Below, piece after piece: positions 23,736 through 31,660 of a DNA stretch of 36,770 nt. Numbering within the stretch: position 1 is the stretch's first letter; each line of letters begins with the position of its first letter. The stretch lies in the NCBI GenBank assembly GCA_018066125.1, contig JAGHSA010000074.1:1-36770 (forward strand), written 5' to 3'. The translations under genes and the position numbers were made by a program. Below the pieces are notes generated by a model. That model saw only the letters and a program-made list of their open reading frames with translations. It was not told the origin of the DNA and searched no databases. The stretch comes from Candidatus Cryptobacteroides onthequi (GTDB lineage Bacteria > Bacteroidota > Bacteroidia > Bacteroidales > UBA932).

Positions 23736-23763
23736 AAAAAGCCTGTGTCGGTTAGACGCAGGC
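23736..23763 (-). terminator. Intrinsic terminator after the module A immunity gene
   Basis: On the minus strand GCCTG-c-GTC, loop TAACC, GAC-a-CAGGC (23741-23763), then five T. It stands six bases from the stop of the 23770-24333 gene and is nearly identical to the module B terminator. Confidence 0.8.
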
Positions 23764-23769
23764 GAGGGA

Positions 23770-24333
23770 CTAAGATTTTTTAATAGACAATGCTCTATGT
23801 CTGTTTAATACTGTTATTTCGCAATCAAAACAGGTATATAATAGTAACAATTTAGGCGATGCATAAAAGAAAGGTGTTCCACTAGATTCATCCCTTCTTT
23901 TCATCGGTATGTGTAAGCTATGCTGATAGTATGAGCGATCATCATACAATAGAGTATCTGGAGCATCCTTTTTCCATGTAAAAAAAACCTCAGGATCAAT
24001 TATGTCATCCTCATAAACTCTATTATATAGGATGTAATCAAGACTATCGCACGGGTCATCACATTTATATAAACTATGAATATCCTTAGATATTAGAACA
24101 AACAATTGATTTTTACGAGGGCGGTCTACAACTTTATAATAGTTATCGGAACCATTTACCTGAAAAAGAATCGTCCGCTCTTTTGTTGAATAACGATATG
24201 TAAGAAAAGCCAGTATACCAAGACATATTATTGCACAAATACAATATTGCAATAATCTCAGTGTTTTAATTGCCTGTTTGGGATAAGTTAGACAAACTAT
24301 CAGCAATAATGATAAAAAGATTACAGCGAGCAT
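23770..24333 (-). CDS. Hypothetical membrane protein, probable immunity protein (module A)
   Basis: A 187-residue protein with two predicted membrane helices (about 1-16 and 27-45) and then a hydrophilic domain of about 140 residues. It is not recognised as a family. A Shine-Dalgarno-like AGGAG directly precedes the ATG. The base composition is strikingly AT-rich (many ATA, TTA, AAT codons), unlike the btu and PUL genes on both sides. It begins 32 bases after the stop of an Rhs-toxin tail and ends at a conserved terminator, the position of an immunity gene. Two helices with a large domain would suit protection against a toxin acting at or across the inner membrane; this is inference. Confidence 0.65.
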   Translation of the reverse strand: MLAVIFLSLLLIVCLTYPKQAIKTLRLLQYCICAIICLGILAFLTYRYSTKERTILFQVNGSDNYYKVVDRPRKNQLFVLISKDIHSLYKCDDPCDSLDYILYNRVYEDDIIDPEVFFTWKKDAPDTLLYDDRSYYQHSLHIPMKRRDESSGTPFFYASPKLLLLYTCFDCEITVLNRHRALSIKKS

Positions 24334-24365
24334 CTCCTAAAACTTATTTGTTTGAAATTACATAA

Positions 24366-24660
24366 TTATTTCGCCAAAATACTTGGATATCCAATAAAGT
24401 AATAACCATACTTTTGAGCATTTACAGAACTATCTGATTCTTTTGTATAACTGAGTTTTCCATCAAAAATTGAACTAATAGTTTGCAATAAATCAAATGC
24501 GACACCTTGGTCCCGTCAGCCAGGTAGGTGTATGTCAATGAGCTTCCGTCCGCCGTCCCGGCGTGTGATGGCAAATTTAGACAATTGCACGATATTTCCA
24601 ATCCCTTCATGCCGTCGCTTTTGTACCACCAAACAGGCTTTTCCGTACGAAACGGGTAGA
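24366..24660 (-). pseudogene. Rhs/YD-repeat toxin remnant, module A (tip and frame-shifted C-terminal tail)
   Basis: The minus strand reads FRTEKPVWWYKSDGMKGLE, ISCNCLNLPSHAGTADGSS, LTYTYLADGTKVS. YLADGTK is a diagnostic Rhs/YD-repeat end motif in Bacteroidetes. Beyond it, the in-frame reading soon stops, while the -1 frame gives an AT-rich tail AFDLLQTISSIFDGKLSYTK ending IGYPSILAK-stop at 24366-24368. This tail looks like the end of a toxin, so a frame break lies near 24500. There is no Rhs body upstream; the btuBG terminator is about 50 bases away. Confidence 0.7.
24537..24655. repeat. Repeat R1, copy A (Rhs tip)
   Basis: Direct repeat of 23424-23542 (119 bases, six mismatches, no gaps), 1113 bases apart. 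Encodes the conserved Rhs tip. Confidence 0.9.
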
Positions 24661-24703
24661 TGTGTACGGCAGGATGGAGCGTTCCGGAAACAGGCCCGGC
24701 GCG

Positions 24704-24736
24704 AAACAAAAGCGCCGCCACTGAAAAGTGGCGGCG
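24704..24736 (-). terminator. Intrinsic terminator of the btuB-btuG operon
   Basis: On the minus strand CGCCGCCAC-TTTTCA-GTGGCGGCG (24713-24736), a nine-pair perfect stem, is followed by CTTTTGTTT. It lies 12 bases after the btuG-like stop codon. Confidence 0.88.
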
Positions 24737-24747
24737 GCATCAAGGCA

Positions 24748-26667
24748 TCAGTCGGCGGCGAAGTGGGACGGGCAGACGCCGACCTGTTCTTTGGACTGGA
24801 ACTGGCCGGCAGCGTTGAAGCGGGAGAGATGTCCGCGGTTCACATAGTTGCCGGCGTCGGTGATGAAGACCTCACCGTCAGGAGCGATGAATATGCCATA
24901 TGGAGCAACCTGAGCCTTGATGGCATCGGACACACTCTCGGAGATGATTCCCTGAGTGACAGCAGGTGTTCCGCTTGACATGTCGATCGTATTGAGATAG
25001 TAGGTATATCCGTATGTGACATAGCTGAACTCGGAGCCGACCGTGTAGAACTTACCTGCATAGGTCGTCGCGTAGGTTGATGGTCCCTCCAGATAATCTA
25101 CCACTTCCTGGGTCTCACAGTCGAAAATAAAGGACGCAGCAGGAGTCATGTAGTAGTCTCCAGAGCTGTTCACAAGGACATATCTAGGATAGCGGTCGTT
25201 CTGGACGAAAGCGCCGTAGAGGTTGATGAGACCGGTGTCAACCTTCTTTATTTCCTTCATGGTCTCGGCGTCGATAACCGAGATGCTCTGCTCATATCCA
25301 TGGGAACCGAGGTATGCATAACCGCCGGAATTTGCCACAAAGAGTTTTCCGTCATATATGACAATGCCTTCTGGCTCATATCCTGTCTTGCAGGTAGCAA
25401 CCACATTGAAGGAAGTGAGGTCGATCTTGGCAACATATCCATCCTCGGCATAGGAAGTCACATAGGCATACTTCTGGGACGGGTCCACAGCCACTTTGCG
25501 GCAGTTGGCCACACCTTCGGTCTGGGCGATGGCCTTGCCATCGCGGTCACAGAACTGAATGATGTTTGAGCCATTGAGTACGATGATCAGATAGTCATCG
25601 GTCAGGGCAATGTCGTTGCCTGTATCACCTAGAGGGGTGCTGTTCACTGTAGAGAACCACGAGTTTGTGACTGTCCATGTGGCCGGATCGATCTTGGTAA
25701 GGCTGGCATTGTTGGAGCCGAAGCCGCCCTCATTGAGGAGATAGAGATTGTTGAACTTTCCCCTCTGGCTGACGGTCAGTGTGCCAAAGCAGTCTCCCTT
25801 GCGGCTGTCGATCACCTTGATGGCACCGGTACGCGCATAATCTCCTTCATTGGCGGAAACGGAGACATTGACCTTGTAGTCAGCCATGGCCCTGGTCTGA
25901 GCCTGCGAGATCCACTCCGGGAATTCAAGAGTGTAATCCACATTGGTGGAGAAGCTGAACTGGAGATCGCCACCGGCTGCAGGCATCGTCGCACTGTCGA
26001 GCACGGTGTTGAATGCGCGGGTCTCGAAGTTGACTTTCAGCACCTTGCTGTTGGTATTGGCGCCGGCAGAGGCATTGTCGATCACGGTCGCCACGATATT
26101 GACAGAAGTACGCTCCCCTGCCTCGAATGCCACCGTGCCGACACCGTCCTTGATGTCAGAAACGACAAAATTCATGTCCGAGTCGCCATACACGACCACA
26201 TAAGGGTCAAGTGCATCTGTCACTTTGAATGTGGCGACACCTGAATAAACTCCGACCTCGCAGCCGGTAAATTCGAGATTGATCACACGTGGATTGCGGG
26301 GCAGTGCGAGACGGCCGCCATCCTCAAGATTGAAGATGACATAGTCATTCTCTATCACCACGCTCTTGATGCCGGCAATGCCGTCGATAACTGACACTCC
26401 CGGCTCGCCCTGGGCGCCGTCGACGCCATTCTTCAGAGAGAAGCTCTCTCCATTTGACAGGAGCATTTCGAATCCCGACGCGGTTTCACGGACCTCCTTG
26501 ACATAAACCTGAGCCTTTACGAGAGCCTCGATGTCGCTCACGCTTTTCACGAGAGAGTCCATTTCTCCCTCCAATACATCCATGCGGTCGTTGAGATCGG
26601 CAAGACAGGATGTCAGGCCGAATGCGGCAACGAGCGCGAAAAACGGTCTAAATAGATTTCTTTTCAT
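24748..26667 (-). CDS. BtuG-like surface corrinoid-binding lipoprotein (coiled coil, BACON domain, beta-propeller)
   Basis: A 639-residue lipoprotein with Cys21 (FGLTSC). Residues about 24-60 form a short coiled coil (LNDRMDVLEGEMDSL) as in DUF4988 proteins, followed by a GVDGAQGEPGVS hinge. A BACON-like domain covers about 215-305 (PAAGGDLQFSFSTNVDYTLE to GTLTVSQRG). The rest is a YncE/DUF5074-type beta-propeller (LYLLNEGGFGSNNASLTKID, then repeated blades such as DPSQKYAYVTSY). BtuG of Bacteroides is a surface beta-propeller that captures cobalamin and passes it to BtuB. The ATG overlaps the btuB stop (ATGA), and the operon has a cobalamin riboswitch, which supports the role. The extra N-terminal domains are longer than I would expect for BtuG. 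Confidence 0.8.
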   Translation of the reverse strand: MKRNLFRPFFALVAAFGLTSCLADLNDRMDVLEGEMDSLVKSVSDIEALVKAQVYVKEVRETASGFEMLLSNGESFSLKNGVDGAQGEPGVSVIDGIAGIKSVVIENDYVIFNLEDGGRLALPRNPRVINLEFTGCEVGVYSGVATFKVTDALDPYVVVYGDSDMNFVVSDIKDGVGTVAFEAGERTSVNIVATVIDNASAGANTNSKVLKVNFETRAFNTVLDSATMPAAGGDLQFSFSTNVDYTLEFPEWISQAQTRAMADYKVNVSVSANEGDYARTGAIKVIDSRKGDCFGTLTVSQRGKFNNLYLLNEGGFGSNNASLTKIDPATWTVTNSWFSTVNSTPLGDTGNDIALTDDYLIIVLNGSNIIQFCDRDGKAIAQTEGVANCRKVAVDPSQKYAYVTSYAEDGYVAKIDLTSFNVVATCKTGYEPEGIVIYDGKLFVANSGGYAYLGSHGYEQSISVIDAETMKEIKKVDTGLINLYGAFVQNDRYPRYVLVNSSGDYYMTPAASFIFDCETQEVVDYLEGPSTYATTYAGKFYTVGSEFSYVTYGYTYYLNTIDMSSGTPAVTQGIISESVSDAIKAQVAPYGIFIAPDGEVFITDAGNYVNRGHLSRFNAAGQFQSKEQVGVCPSHFAAD

Positions 26668-28634
26668 ATTGTAACTGTTAATTTAAACATCACATTGATT
26701 CCCGGCATAGGGTAGCGCGTCACCACTTCATACTGCTGATTGAAGATATTGTTGACATCCAGGCCGAGCCTGGACTCCACGCCGCGCACTTCAAACGCCC
26801 TCGAGACACTCAGGTCCGTGGTCGTCCATGGGGCGAGCCTGTTCTCAGGGAAATTGTCGGAAGCCCTGTAGCGGACGCCTGTCCAAAGCCACGACATACA
26901 GGCCGTCCATTTCCGCCAGGTCGCATCTGCAACCACGGATGCAGAATGCCATGGCGTATATGGTATCTGGCCGCCGTAGTAGTCATCTTCGGGATCGGTC
27001 ACGTCCCGGGCTTCTTCATAGGAGTAGCAGGCGGTGGCTTTAAGTTCGGCATCACCCAAACGCAGGATGTGGCTCCACGATGCATTGAGGCCGAGTCCCT
27101 TCACCATGCCGAAATTCATCATGGTCCAGCGGAACTGGCTTTTCACCGGCATGGCGACAATCTTGTCCTCCACCATATTGTAGAAAAGGTCGGCGCTGAG
27201 TTTCATGCCGTATGATTCACTGATCTGCGGGGCATAGTCGAACCCTGCATCCAGCTGCCGTGCGTATTCCGGTTTCAGACGGGCATTTCCGACAAGGGTA
27301 TAATACAGATCGTTGAGTGTAGGCGCCCTGAATATGGTCTTGTAGAAGCCGCGGACCGTAATATCTCCGCCGGACCATCCTGCCGTAAGGGCCGGAACCA
27401 TGCGGGAAAGCGGTTCGGATCCGCCCTTGACGATGTCCTGGATATAAGTGTAAAGCAGAGACGCCTGTGCCGTGAAATCCCCGATACGAAGGTTCGAGGC
27501 AAGTGCCGCTCTTGAGTCGAAGCGCTGGACGTAATTGTAGTACTTCACGTCGCAATTCAGGTCGGACCAACGCTCGTCGAATGCCATATTGAAGGAAATC
27601 CATCTGGCAGGGAACCACGAAACGGCGCCGGAGCCGTAAAGGTCTTTCTGGAAATAGTGATTGTCAACCCTCGAAGCTGCATTCCCGACAGGGTCGGAGA
27701 GGTACTCGAGCCAGTCCAGACTGCCCTTGGCATTGAGAAGGAAGCCGACACGGCGAATCGAACGGCGCCATGAAAGCTGGAGGAAAGCATTCTCGTCCCA
27801 CTGCCGGTCGGTGGAGGCGTACTGGTCCGACAGCCTTCTGACCACGGGGCCAGGCAGTCCCCTCTCCGACTTGTACCAGTATGCATGAGACTGGAAATCG
27901 CCGCCCAGAAGCCTGGCGAACAACGCGGCCTCCGCCCTCATGGCATGAACATCTCCATTGAAGCGCCGTGATGTCGTATCCTCGATTTCGTTGCGTATGG
28001 TGAAAGGATAGTCGCCGCGGGTGGTGAGATACATCAGCTCGGAACTGAGCGACACGCCCTTGATACGGCGCTCATACCTCAGGCTCGGGCTGAGCGTGCC
28101 GAAAGAGCCGTATTTCATGCGTGCCTTGAGATTGTACGGACTGTCCCCGAATACAGGAACCCGCGTCCTGAGATAGACGGAGCTGGCAGAAGCGTATTCC
28201 GCGGCAGACTGCAGAGATTCCCCTTTCTGGCCGTTGTAGAGAGACACAGCCTCCATGTTGTCCAGGGAATAGCGCCCGAGATCCACCTGACCGTTCTGAG
28301 CATTGTGAATCTTGACTCCGTCATAGAATATGCCCACATGCTGGGCTCCGAGGGAACGGACATTGACAGTCTTGAGTCCTCCGACTCCGCCATAGTCCTT
28401 GATCTGGACACCGGAGAAATAGCGCAGGGCATCTGCGACAGAGTGCTCGGACAGGCGCTCGATGGTCTTTCCATCCATCACCTGCACGGGCGTGATGCGG
28501 CGGATGGCATGGTCTGTCACCGCGACTGCATCAAGCGTGTCTGCAAGTTCCGCCGCATGGTACAGGCTGTCCTGAGCATGCGACAAAAGGCTCCAGAAAA
28601 GGAGCGCTATGAGAATCAAGAATCTGTCTTTCAC
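26664..28634 (-). CDS. btuB: TonB-dependent cobalamin/corrinoid outer-membrane receptor
   Basis: A 656-residue protein beginning with GTG at 28632-28634, chosen because GGGAGG lies eight bases upstream and a signal peptide follows directly (LLFWSLLSHAQ). The plug domain (about 45-165) contains VADALRYFSGVQIKDYGGVG and VNVRSLGAQHVGIFYDGV. The barrel includes FRAPTLNDLYY and a LGLDVNNIFNQQYEVVTRYP block near the C-terminus, typical of BtuB. It imports vitamin B12 and related corrinoids using TonB. Control is by the cobalamin riboswitch just upstream. It overlaps the btuG-like gene by four bases. Confidence 0.92.
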   Translation of the reverse strand: MKDRFLILIALLFWSLLSHAQDSLYHAAELADTLDAVAVTDHAIRRITPVQVMDGKTIERLSEHSVADALRYFSGVQIKDYGGVGGLKTVNVRSLGAQHVGIFYDGVKIHNAQNGQVDLGRYSLDNMEAVSLYNGQKGESLQSAAEYASASSVYLRTRVPVFGDSPYNLKARMKYGSFGTLSPSLRYERRIKGVSLSSELMYLTTRGDYPFTIRNEIEDTTSRRFNGDVHAMRAEAALFARLLGGDFQSHAYWYKSERGLPGPVVRRLSDQYASTDRQWDENAFLQLSWRRSIRRVGFLLNAKGSLDWLEYLSDPVGNAASRVDNHYFQKDLYGSGAVSWFPARWISFNMAFDERWSDLNCDVKYYNYVQRFDSRAALASNLRIGDFTAQASLLYTYIQDIVKGGSEPLSRMVPALTAGWSGGDITVRGFYKTIFRAPTLNDLYYTLVGNARLKPEYARQLDAGFDYAPQISESYGMKLSADLFYNMVEDKIVAMPVKSQFRWTMMNFGMVKGLGLNASWSHILRLGDAELKATACYSYEEARDVTDPEDDYYGGQIPYTPWHSASVVADATWRKWTACMSWLWTGVRYRASDNFPENRLAPWTTTDLSVSRAFEVRGVESRLGLDVNNIFNQQYEVVTRYPMPGINVMFKLTVTI

Positions 28635-28671
28635 GATAAAAGCCTCCCGCCTTCCCGCAGGTTACTGAAAT

Positions 28672-28795
28672 CATCGTTCTGGCAGGTATTCTGGCTTGTC
28701 CTCTAAAGAGGATTTACAGTAGCGGGAGCTGTCTCGGTCTTTCACCGTGTTTCCCTGTTGATCCGGACGCTGGGTCCGGAAACCAAAACTGACGC
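28672..28795 (-). ncRNA. Cobalamin riboswitch upstream of btuB
   Basis: The minus strand has the conserved core: CAACAGGGAAACACGGTGAA, then GACAGCTCCCGCTACTGTAA and the B12 box AAGCCAGAATACCTGCC. The hairpin TCCGGACCCAGCGTCCGGA comes before the core. CTCCCGC of the core (28722-28728) is complementary to the GCGGGAG that holds the btuB ribosome-binding site (28644-28650). Binding of cobalamin would therefore be expected to hide the site and lower btuB translation; this mechanism is inferred. Confidence 0.93.
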
Positions 28796-28821
28796 AAAAT
28801 TACAAAAATTCCCTATATTTG
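28795..28821. promoter_or_regulatory. Back-to-back -7 boxes for btuB and the DUF486 gene
   Basis: TAATTTTG on the minus strand (28795-28802) fits the btu leader start; TATATTTG on the plus strand (28814-28821) fits the DUF486 gene, whose ATG is 22 bases on. Both match TAnnTTTG exactly. Clear -33 boxes were not found. Confidence 0.5.
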
Positions 28822-28843
28822 CGCGCTAAAATTTCATATCATC

Positions 28844-29212
28844 ATGCAGGCACTCTGGACAGTATTGCTTCTGATCGTTTCCAACATATTCATGACCTTT
28901 GCATGGTACGGGCATCTCAAGCTCTCGGACATGCACATCTCAGACAGCTGGCCTCTTATACTGGTTATCCTCTTCTCTTGGGGCCTCGCCTTCTTCGAGT
29001 ACTGCGCCCAGGTCCCTGCCAACAGGATAGGATCCAATCTCAACGGCGGACCTTTCACGCTCATCCAGCTGAAAGTCATCCAGGAAGTCATCTCTCTGAC
29101 GGTATTCACACTCATCGTCATGCTCTGCTTCAAGGGCGAGACACTGCACTGGAACCACTTCGCTGCCTTCGGATGCCTCATCCTGGCAGTCTTCCTCGTC
29201 TTCCTGAAGTAA
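28844..29212 (+). CDS. DUF486 family small membrane protein
   Basis: A 122-residue protein made of four hydrophobic helices. It starts LWTVLLLIVSNIFMTFAWYG and contains FFEYCAQVPANRIGSN, the signature of the DUF486 family (related to small multidrug-resistance/DMT transporters). Family members are about 115 residues, and their transport role is unproven. It stands alone, divergent from the btu operon, and converges on the last fimbrial-operon gene with a 24-base gap that contains only a weak CAGCC/GGCTG hairpin. Confidence 0.9.
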   Translation: MQALWTVLLLIVSNIFMTFAWYGHLKLSDMHISDSWPLILVILFSWGLAFFEYCAQVPANRIGSNLNGGPFTLIQLKVIQEVISLTVFTLIVMLCFKGETLHWNHFAAFGCLILAVFLVFLK

Positions 29213-29236
29213 GGCAGCCAAGACCGGCTGACAGGA

Positions 29237-29977
29237 TCAGTTCATCACCTGTATCGCATAGTCTGTTCCACCTGCATGCAGGTGGAATGCGGAATTCTCG
29301 TTCTGCTTATCAAGCTGGCCCTTCATGGTGATTTCGATTCCGCGGCCTATGAGGGTTTCAATCTGCTTCACTTCGATTCGGTCACCGACATGGCTTATCT
29401 GGAGGTCATCCTTCTGCGATGAGAATGGATATACATTGACTGTGTACTCTGCCGGCAGCACTGTGATATCCTTCAAGGCATACTCCTTCCCCGTATTACA
29501 CTCTATCGCCGTATCATCGTCAGGCATAAAGACATAACAGTCGACGTCGGTTCTCGGGAAAGTGAAGGCCATCACCTTTCTGGTGCTCTGCATGACCTCG
29601 ATGTCAAGGGCACCCGATTTCAGACGCTCACCACATGCAGCCTCGGCATCACGATACAGTCTTCTGGCATTACCGAAAACAAGCTCGATGTGATGCTTCC
29701 CGGGAGCCAGACGCGGGAGGCTGATGTCCTGCTCCGGCATATTCAGCAAGGTAGTCCCTGCCGCGTTCAGTATGGTCACAGGCTCCCCGTCTATGACAGC
29801 CTGACATGGTATGTACATATCCACGGCTTCTGTGCGTGACACATGGATGACCGGACGCTCATATTCAAATATCTTGTCTGAGGCTGTAAGGCTGAAAAAG
29901 ACATCAGGCGACTGCTGTTTTTCACAGGATGAGAACACAAGCGACAAAGTCGCGATTGCTAGGTAAATCTGTTTCAT
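29237..29977 (-). CDS. Lipoprotein of unknown function, last gene of the fimbrial operon
   Basis: A 246-residue lipoprotein with Cys18 (LSLVFSSC). No family recognised. The first half reads as a beta-sandwich (RPVIHVSRTEAVDMYIP, LPRLAPGKHHIELVFG), and the second half is also beta-rich (TVNVYPFSSQKDDLQIS). It follows the DUF4906-type gene by 22 bases, so it is cotranscribed with the fimbrial genes. It could be an accessory tip protein or anchor, by position only. Confidence 0.65.
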   Translation of the reverse strand: MKQIYLAIATLSLVFSSCEKQQSPDVFFSLTASDKIFEYERPVIHVSRTEAVDMYIPCQAVIDGEPVTILNAAGTTLLNMPEQDISLPRLAPGKHHIELVFGNARRLYRDAEAACGERLKSGALDIEVMQSTRKVMAFTFPRTDVDCYVFMPDDDTAIECNTGKEYALKDITVLPAEYTVNVYPFSSQKDDLQISHVGDRIEVKQIETLIGRGIEITMKGQLDKQNENSAFHLHAGGTDYAIQVMN

Positions 29978-29999
29978 ATGGAATTATGTTTTGGGGTTA

Positions 30000-31634
30000 T
30001 CATCTCCGGATTGTGACAGTGTCCCATGACGGGCATGACTCTTCACCATCAACAATGACATACAGTGTATAGCCACGGAGGCTCTCAGGCAAGAGTTCGC
30101 GTTCCGGCATATCGGCAGGCCCAGGTCCTCTGTTGACTCCGGTCGTGACAATCTCCACTGTTTCAGCATATTGTGCGCATGCAGGAATGCCTGGAATACG
30201 GAATCTGCATGGGAGCCTCTGCCCATCCGACGTGACCGCTTCAAACCTCAGCCATTCCGTCAAGGTGTTTTCGGTCACTTCTCCTGTCTGGTCTTCATCA
30301 TAGTCCCACTGATAGTCATATATGCACCACAAAGTGAACTCCGGGCGGTATCTCAGCGCGGTCACGGCACATGTGGCAGTAAGCACTCTGTCCCAGCTGA
30401 CAGCAGTCAGAGTTCCTGTCACATCGGAGCTGAGTTTCTTCGTCTGACTGAGTGACATCGCAGCAGGGTCAAAGCTCACACCCGCGCTGAGGAGATTATC
30501 TGACAGTGAAAAGGAGCAGCCGTCACTGCCTGAGAGAGAAACGACCTGCGTATCCCCATAGCGGACAGAATACTGATCCGGCCAGAAAGACAGAGTCCGG
30601 CTGTCGGAAAGGATATGTCTCTCCGCTTTCCATGTTGCCCGGAGGAAGCCGTCATCTGACAGGATGAGGGTCATGTCATGATACGTCCCTCTGATCACGT
30701 CGAAATTTGTGGTGCTGTTCTCTCCGAGATACATACGGTAGGTATGCTCAGCCTGCATTCTTCCTGTCCTGTCAGTATAGATGCCTTTCAGTTCTATGTA
30801 TGTACATGTCTCTGCAGGGGCCCCGACAGATGATGGGACCTTCGCCCATGGGTCTGTATTGCCGCTGAGCAGCGTACCCTGCGCATTCTCGAGGATGTAG
30901 AATGGAACAGTTCCGCCGCTGTTAAGCGCAGCAAGGTCATTTCTGACAGCATAGTCCCCATCTGCTACATCTTCTGCTGAAATGGCACGGCTGACCGGTG
31001 CAAGAGGCTGGACAGACGATGGCGCCTGGCACAGCTGAAGCGAAGTCACAGCAAAAGAACCGTGACCAAGATGGCTGCAGTCGATCTTCAGATCGAAACG
31101 GGACATCAGACGGGTGAACACAAGATTCAGCACCGGCTCCCTGTCAGACATGGTCACACCGGCGTCAAGGCAGGACATCGGGCAGCCGGGCAACCTGTCC
31201 GGCAGGCTCCCGTACTCGTATGTCATAGAGTTCAGGGCGGCTTCCGTGGCATTCTCATCCAGCCAGCCGGTGACGTCACCCATATTCATGACGGCCATGA
31301 AATGATATCTCACACCCATTCTCCCCTGCACCGACAATCTGCCCTGCAATGAGGGGAAGTAATATGAATGATACAACGTGCCATCGGGTGTAAACTGGAA
31401 CAGTGTCATATTGTTCATAGCTCCTTCAAAGGCAAGGATGTCGGCCTGGCCGCCTACCGACGAACGCGTGGGCACATCCTGGAGATCAAGAACCGTGACG
31501 TTCACCGGCACCTCCATCTCAGCGCCGTGGAAGTTCAGCTCCGCAATGTCACAAGACACGAGAGCTATCAGTGACAGAAGCATCGAGGCAATTCGTCCCT
31601 GATGCAGAAAGTATCGTCTGGAATTCATATGCAT
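30000..31634 (-). CDS. DUF4906-type fimbrial accessory/tip lipoprotein
   Basis: The start was set at the ATG of MHMNSRRYF; AGG lies four bases upstream, and a second ATG two codons on would serve as well. The open frame begins 21 codons earlier, inside the preceding gene. About 544 residues with a lipoprotein Cys at 28 (LIALVSC). The N-terminal part (EVPVNVTVLDLQDVPTRSS), YYFPSLQGRLSVQGRMGVRY and NFDVIRGTYHDMTLIL resemble FimA/Mfa-family fimbrilins with a DUF4906 domain. Such proteins form the minor tip subunits of type V pili in Bacteroidales. It follows the Mfa2-type gene by 26 bases. Confidence 0.7.
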   Translation of the reverse strand: MHMNSRRYFLHQGRIASMLLSLIALVSCDIAELNFHGAEMEVPVNVTVLDLQDVPTRSSVGGQADILAFEGAMNNMTLFQFTPDGTLYHSYYFPSLQGRLSVQGRMGVRYHFMAVMNMGDVTGWLDENATEAALNSMTYEYGSLPDRLPGCPMSCLDAGVTMSDREPVLNLVFTRLMSRFDLKIDCSHLGHGSFAVTSLQLCQAPSSVQPLAPVSRAISAEDVADGDYAVRNDLAALNSGGTVPFYILENAQGTLLSGNTDPWAKVPSSVGAPAETCTYIELKGIYTDRTGRMQAEHTYRMYLGENSTTNFDVIRGTYHDMTLILSDDGFLRATWKAERHILSDSRTLSFWPDQYSVRYGDTQVVSLSGSDGCSFSLSDNLLSAGVSFDPAAMSLSQTKKLSSDVTGTLTAVSWDRVLTATCAVTALRYRPEFTLWCIYDYQWDYDEDQTGEVTENTLTEWLRFEAVTSDGQRLPCRFRIPGIPACAQYAETVEIVTTGVNRGPGPADMPERELLPESLRGYTLYVIVDGEESCPSWDTVTIRR

Positions 31635-31660
31635 GCTGCCTATATCTTTATGGTTTTCAA

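Noticed and set aside
23323-23808. A 161-codon plus-strand frame through the Rhs remnant
   Set aside because: The Rhs motifs and the module layout are on the minus strand; this frame crosses a terminator and two gene ends.
22073-24655. CRISPR array or insertion sequence as the source of the repeats
   Set aside because: Only two copies of each repeat, 1.1-1.6 kb apart, with no transposase, no terminal inverted repeats and no spacer pattern.
24516-24743. A 75-codon minus-strand frame starting in the btuBG terminator
   Set aside because: It is out of frame with the Rhs tip and its start lies in the terminator stem.
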